A program made the position numbers and the translations under genes. A DNA stretch of 64,000 nucleotides from Lentzea sp. NBRC 105346 (lineage in GTDB: Bacteria; Actinomycetota; Actinomycetes; Mycobacteriales; Pseudonocardiaceae), in NCBI RefSeq assembly GCF_030269605.1, contig NZ_BSTQ01000010.1:1-64000 (forward strand). The letters run 5' to 3'. Below the pieces are notes generated by a model. That model worked only from the letters and a program-made list of their open reading frames with translations. It was not told the DNA's origin and ran no database searches. Below are positions 56,601 to 62,600 of the stretch, piece after piece (position 1 is the stretch's first letter; every line of letters begins with the position of its first letter).

Positions 56601-59600
56601 CCATGGATGTGAGGTGGCCTGCGGTACGCGGGTTCGGTGTCGACCTCGAGGTCGAGCGCCGGGTCCTGCGCGACTTTGGTCAGCACGTCGTTGAGCTGCT
56701 GGTAGATGTCGACGACGCTGCCCGCGCCCGGATCCGCGACCACCGCGGAGTACGCCTCGATCAGGGGCGCCCACTCGGCCTGGTAGTCGCGGGCGCGAGC
56801 GATCGCGTCCGGGTCGTTCGACGTCAGCAGGTCGTTGATCGCGTCGGCGAAGACGACGTCTTCACCGATGTCCGGGAAGTTCGGCACCGCGACGTCGTGC
56901 ACCGGCAACGCGAACGTGCCGGGCCCTCGCTTCTCGATGTTCCACAGGTCGCGGGGCATGACCTGCGGGTTGCCGCTGTAGAAGCCATCTTTGGTCATGA
57001 TGCCGGGGTCGCCGGGGTTGGCCAGCCGCCCGGTGCCGACCTTGGTCGTGCCGTCCGGGACGAGCACCGGCTTGCCGTTGGTGTCGAGCACCGGGTTGCC
57101 GTCCGGGTCCAGCTCGACCCGGTAGTTCTGGACGGTCTTGGGCTTGGCCTTGTCCTGGAAGACGACCGGCCCCTTGTACTGGTCCTCCAGCCCGTTGAAG
57201 TGGCCGCCGATCTCGTGCGCGAACACCGTGGGCGAGGCGTCGATCGGGATTTCGAGCTCGTTGGCGCGCTTGCCGCTGTCGGTGATGCTGATCACGCCGG
57301 TCGCGGCGTTGATGTCGGTGGTGAACTCGACGTTGACGTTGAGCTGGTCGCCGGACGGGAGCGCGAACCCCTTGTTGAACAGGTTGCCGACACCGTTCTT
57401 GGCGTTGTCCTTGAAGGTCGCGACCTGGCCGGCGTCGAAGTCGCCCTCGTTGGAGATGAACAGCTTGACGTTGTGGTCCTGGACGGTCGTGCCGTTGGGG
57501 AACCGGAAGCGCCGGGCCTCGTAGCCGATGAAGCCTTCCTGCCGCGAGAAGTCGAGCTGCGGCCTGCCGTTCACCAGCAGCGGCTTGATGGCGTACTTGA
57601 AGGTCTTCTTTCCGACCTTGACGTCCAGCTGTCCCGGCCTGCTGGGGATGGCGCTCTTGTTCATCAACGTCGCGTAGTCGCCGAGGTGGACGGTCGGCGC
57701 GACCTTGTTGCGGACGGCGTCGATGTCCGCCGGGGACACCGGGTTCGGGTGCGTCGCCCAGTCGACCTCGTCGATGGTCTTCGGGCTGTGGCGGTAGGAC
57801 TCGTCGTTGAGGATCGCGTCCGAATCGGCCTTCACCGGGTTCGGTGGCGGCGTGGTGCTCTGCAACGGCACCATCCCGGGGTCGGGCCGGGTGAACGCGG
57901 GGTCCCGTTTGAGATCCCAGTCCACCATGACGTCGGCCCCGACGCCCGCGTCCGTGTTCGGGGAGCCCACGGTGACAACGGGTTTCGCGACATCCGGGTC
58001 GGTGATCCTGGCGTCGATGGCGGCGTCGAGGTGCGCCTTGATCGCGGCGGCGTTGGCCGCGTTCTGCGGCGAAAACCCGGTGATGTCGATCGTCGGCGGC
58101 AGGTTGCCCCGCTGGTTCCGCGTGATCGCGGTGTCGGCCAGGTCCTTGGCCAGTTTGTCCAGTGTGGACTTCTGCTTCGCCGTGAGTCCCTGCTGGCCGT
58201 GGTCGAACTTCAGCGTCTGCTCCGGCTTCGGCGCGGTCTGCGGCACGAACGGGGCGGGCGTGGTCGTGGCGGGCGCGGCCTGGAACAGGATCTCGGTGGT
58301 GCCGGGGGTGCCGTCCGGCCGGATCGTCGCCACCACGTCGGCCGTCGCCGCCGGGTCGAACCGCCGGTTGGCCGGGATGTGGTGCATGTCCTGGAGCTTG
58401 GTGAGCTTCGTGGCCAGCTTCGCCGTGAGCAGTGACTTGACGGCGTCGTTCTGCGCCTTTGCGACGGCCGGGTCCGCGTTGCCGCCGTTGGTGGCGACGA
58501 TGATCGTGTTCGGCACGTCCGTGTCGATGCCCGTGTCGAAGAGCTTCGTCGACAGGTCGTTGAGCACGGTGTTGATCTGCTTGGCGGCGGTCGGCGGCAG
58601 CGCGGTGTCGCCGGGCTGGAACGTGATGGTGTCCTTGAGCTGCGGTGGCGTGAACACGATGTCCGCTTCGGACGACGCGTCCGACTCGACCGCGTTGGGG
58701 TCGGCGAGCGTGAAGTCGATCTGACCGGGAGTGCCGGGCTTGGTGGTGGCCTGGATGTCGACGATGCCGGTGTTGTCGGCACCGACGATGTCGGCGATCA
58801 GGCCCTTGAGCTCGTTCGCCGCGTTGTCGGCGCGCACCTGGGCGTCGGCGTCTGTGCCGTGCGCGACGACCGTGACGACCGGCTTGGGCAGACCCTGGAA
58901 CTTTGCGTCGGCGCCCTTGCTGGTGACGTCGGTGACGAAGTCGTCCAACTCGTCGAGCTGCAGCGGGTTCAGGTCGGTCTCGCCCGGATCCAGCGTGATC
59001 GAGAGGTTCGGGGCGGCGGTGGCGTCCGGGTTGAGCACGCCGATCTCGGTCAGCCCAGGCGTACCGCCGATGGTGACGGTCGTGTCGAAGTCGGCGACCT
59101 GGTCGGCGGTGAGGTCTGCGCCGAGGTCGTCCAGCAGGTCGCTGATCTTGGCTTTGAGCGCGTCGGTGACCGCGTCGGCTTGTGCGTTCGCGTTGGGGCC
59201 GCGGCCTTCGATGACGATGGTGGGCTTGTTCTGCACACCACCGCCGAATGCGCCGACGGCCTTCGAGACGATGTCGGTCGCGACGGTGTCGATGTCGTCG
59301 AGCTGGGCCTCGGTCAGCTCGGCCGAGCCTTCGTCGAACTGAACCTCGCCGGCCTTGTCGGTGTTCTCCGGCAGGTTCACGAGCGTGGACGGCGCCGTGT
59401 TGCTGGGGGTGATGAACCGGGCGCTGCGACGGCGTTTGCTGACGTCGCTGGGGCCTGGGCTGTGGTCGCGCTTGCCGGACTTGTCGGTTGTGGTGGTGTC
59501 CTTCGCGGGGGTGGGCTGCAGGTCGGCCAGGTCGATGACCGGCGGGTTGTTGGACAGCCCGATGAGGATGTGGTTGAGCTGCCAGGCGTTGCGGGGCGCG

Positions 59601-62600
59601 AGTGCGGCGCCCTGGGTGTTCATGAACTCGGCCATGATGCCCTGGTCGAACACGATCCGGCCGATGGGCGAGTTCGCGCCCATGTTGTTCTTCGGGGTCG
59701 TGAGGGGCAGCGGCTTGCTGAAGACCGGGACTTCGCTGGAGCTGTTCTCGAGGTACTCGTCGAACAGGCCGATGGGGTGGCCGACGAGTTCGTGCGCGAG
59801 GGTGACCGGGGTCGTGTTGGCGTCGTCGACGGGGATGTTCTGCGTGTTGGCGCGGCCGCCGGGCGGTAGCAGGTTGACGGTTTCGTGGTGGGCGTCGGCG
59901 GCGTTGTCGACGAACTCGAGCACGACGTGGAGCTGGTTGCCGTTGGGCAGGCGGTTGCCCTGGTTGAAGTAGGTGTCGACCGCGGCGATGGCCTTGTTCT
60001 TGAGGGCCGTGTAGTCGGTGTCGCTGAGGAAGTCCGGTTTGGGCATGTGCTGCTTGACGGTCAGCACGTCGGCGAACCTGTTGTCGCCGATCTTGATCCG
60101 CTGGTGGTCGAAGCCGATGTCGCTGCCGGTGGAGGTGAGGCCGATGGCGGCGGGCCGGCCGGGTCGCGGGGCGATGTTGGAGTTCGTCTGGGGGATGGTC
60201 GTCTCGGACGAGATGGTGACGGCCGGGTGGTTCTTCAGCTGGGCCGCGATGGACTTGATGTCGACGGGGTTGGGGGCAGGGGCGAACCACGGCGCGGGAC
60301 GGTAGCCGGGGGCGTTGGGGTTGTTCGGGGCGTGGCGCCAGTGCTCGTCGGCGAGGATCTGGTCGGGGGTCGTGTCCAGGGTGGCCGGGTCGGCGGGAGC
60401 GGGGGCGGGTGCCGGCGTTCCGGCCGGGACCCCGCTGCGGTTGGGACCGGTCCAGGTGTCCGACGGCAGCGGACCGCTGTCGACCGGCGGGTTGCTGGGC
60501 TGGCGACCGAGGTCGCGCTGTACGTCGGGGACGGTGCCGTCGGGCCTTCCGGTGTCGATCGGGGCGGTGTGGTCCCCCGGCCGCTTGAGGGTGTAGTCGA
60601 CGTCGATGGTGACGGTGTTCGCGTCGAGGCCGGGCTTGACGACGACGGAGATCGGCGGGGCGGGCACGTCGTCGCCGAGCGAGCCGCTGAGGATGTCCTC
60701 GAGGTGTGCGACAACGGATGCGGCCCGTTCCCGCGCGTCGGCGTCGGGGACGTTGATCGTGACCGTCGGGGGCAGGTAGCCGGTGTCGGCGCGGCCGGCC
60801 GCGGTGTCGGCGAGGTTGGTGCCCAGCTCGTCGAGAGAGTCGACGTTCGACTCGATGTCGATCGGGTCGGTGTCGGCTTCGAGGGTGAGAGTGGCCTCGG
60901 GCGTGGGGCCCGCGAAGATGGCCGCCGCCTTCTCCGAGGGGTCCATGGCCACAGGCATGACCGTCGCGGGGAGCTCGGTCTTGCTCAGGGTGATGTCGGT
61001 CTGGCCTGGGGTGCCGGTTCCGTTGAAGTCGACGATGACGGCGACCGCGGGGTCGACCCGCAGCTGCAGCGGGATGGGCACGTTGTTCTGCAACAGCTGG
61101 AGCTGACGGTCGATGATGGCCTTCAACAGGCCTTGCGCCGTGTTGCCCCGCCCGGTGTCGATGTCGGAGGCTTCGGGGGTGATGGAGATCGCCAGGACGG
61201 GCCTTGGCAGCTTCGCCCGGAAGTTGAGCACCAGCTGCTTGGCGATCGACGTCCCGATGGGCACCAGCGCAGTGATCTGTTCCCTGGAGAGTTTGTTGTC
61301 GCCGGGGAGGAACTCGAACGAGGTCACCTGCTGCGTGACGACCGGCGCGGGATCGGCGGCCAGGTCGAGCGTGATGTGACCTTCGGCGACGTCGGAGCCG
61401 GCCTGCGTGACGATGTCGATGTCGTCGAGGGTGATGCGCTCGGCGGGATCGAGGTCGGCCTGGACGAGGTCGATGTGGTGCTGGACGCGGTCGGCGGCGA
61501 GGTCGGCCGCGGCGTCCGCGGCGTCCGCGTTGTCGAAGTCGGTGTCGGTGTCGGCGAAGTTGATGGTCAGCGTCGGCTTCGTGCCGTTGTTGACGTTCGC
61601 GGCGATCGCCTTGGCAACGGCCTGCTGCGCGGCCTTGTCGATCGAGAGCTCGGCCGCCGTGCCCAGGCCGCCGTCCGGGTCGAGGTCGAAGGAGCCGACG
61701 TTGTTCCCAGGCTGGGTGGTCCCCCCGGAGGGACGGGTGTTGGGCGGGGTGAACCGGATGCCGGTCGTGCCGGGCGTGCCGGTGCCGGTCTTGGTGTCGA
61801 AGTTCGCCAGCGTGTCGGCGGTCTCGGGGCCGAACTCGGTGTCGATGCTGTTCTTCAGCGCGTCGACCACCACGTCGGCCTGCGCGTCAGCGTCCGGCCC
61901 GTTGCCCTCGACGACGACGGTCGGCACTCCGTTGCCCGTCTGGAACGACGCCGCGCCCTGCCCGGCGATGTCGTTCGCGACCGTGTCGATGGTCTCGAGC
62001 TGCTCGGGCGTGAGCGTCGTTCCGCCCGGCTCGAACCGAACGCTGCCCAGCTCCGTCCGCGGCGAACTGTTGGTCGTCTTCGGGCTGAGGTCGAGGTTGA
62101 TCGACGCGGTGTCGGTCTGTGCCTTGCCCGCTGTCGTGTTGATGTCGAGATCCGCCGCGGTGAACGGCGGGTTCGACCCGAAGATCGTTTCGAGCTTGCC
62201 GTCGATCACGGTCTTGAGCGCGTCCGCGGTGTTGTTGGCGCGGTCGAGTGCCGTGGCGGGGCTGGCGCTGCTCTGCCCCTCGACCGTGACGGCAGGCAGC
62301 CCGAGCCCGTGGTCGATGCCGATGACGGCGGCCTCGATCAGCTTGTTCGCCTGGCTGTCGATCGCGAAGTCGTTGACGTCGACCTCGGTGCCGTCGCCGT
62401 CGAACGTGACGACCTTGGGCGCGAACTCGGGCGTCGGACGCGGCGCGGGCAAGGCCTGCGGGATGCCCCGGCTACCGGGCGCCGTGTTGGAGAGCCCACC
62501 AGCGTTGGGGGCGGGGTTGACGCTGGTGGTGCTGCCCTGATTTGTGGTGCCTTGCTGCAGTTCGGCGAGCGACGTGGTCTTCGGGTTGTTGTCGAGCGCG

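Larger units (their letters stand above)
54430..59010 (-). repeat. Duplicated block of about 2.1 kb inside the giant gene, offset 2,448 nt
   Basis: Block A (about 56890-59010) and block B (about 54430-56565) each encode three OmpA-like repeats followed by a zincin-like domain. Long segments are nearly identical, for example GNLPPTIDITGFSP, PGMVPLQSTTPPPN and KRGPGTFALPVHDVA in both. The HEIGGH motifs lie exactly 2,448 nt apart. This points to a fairly recent internal duplication that kept the frame. Confidence 0.75.
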
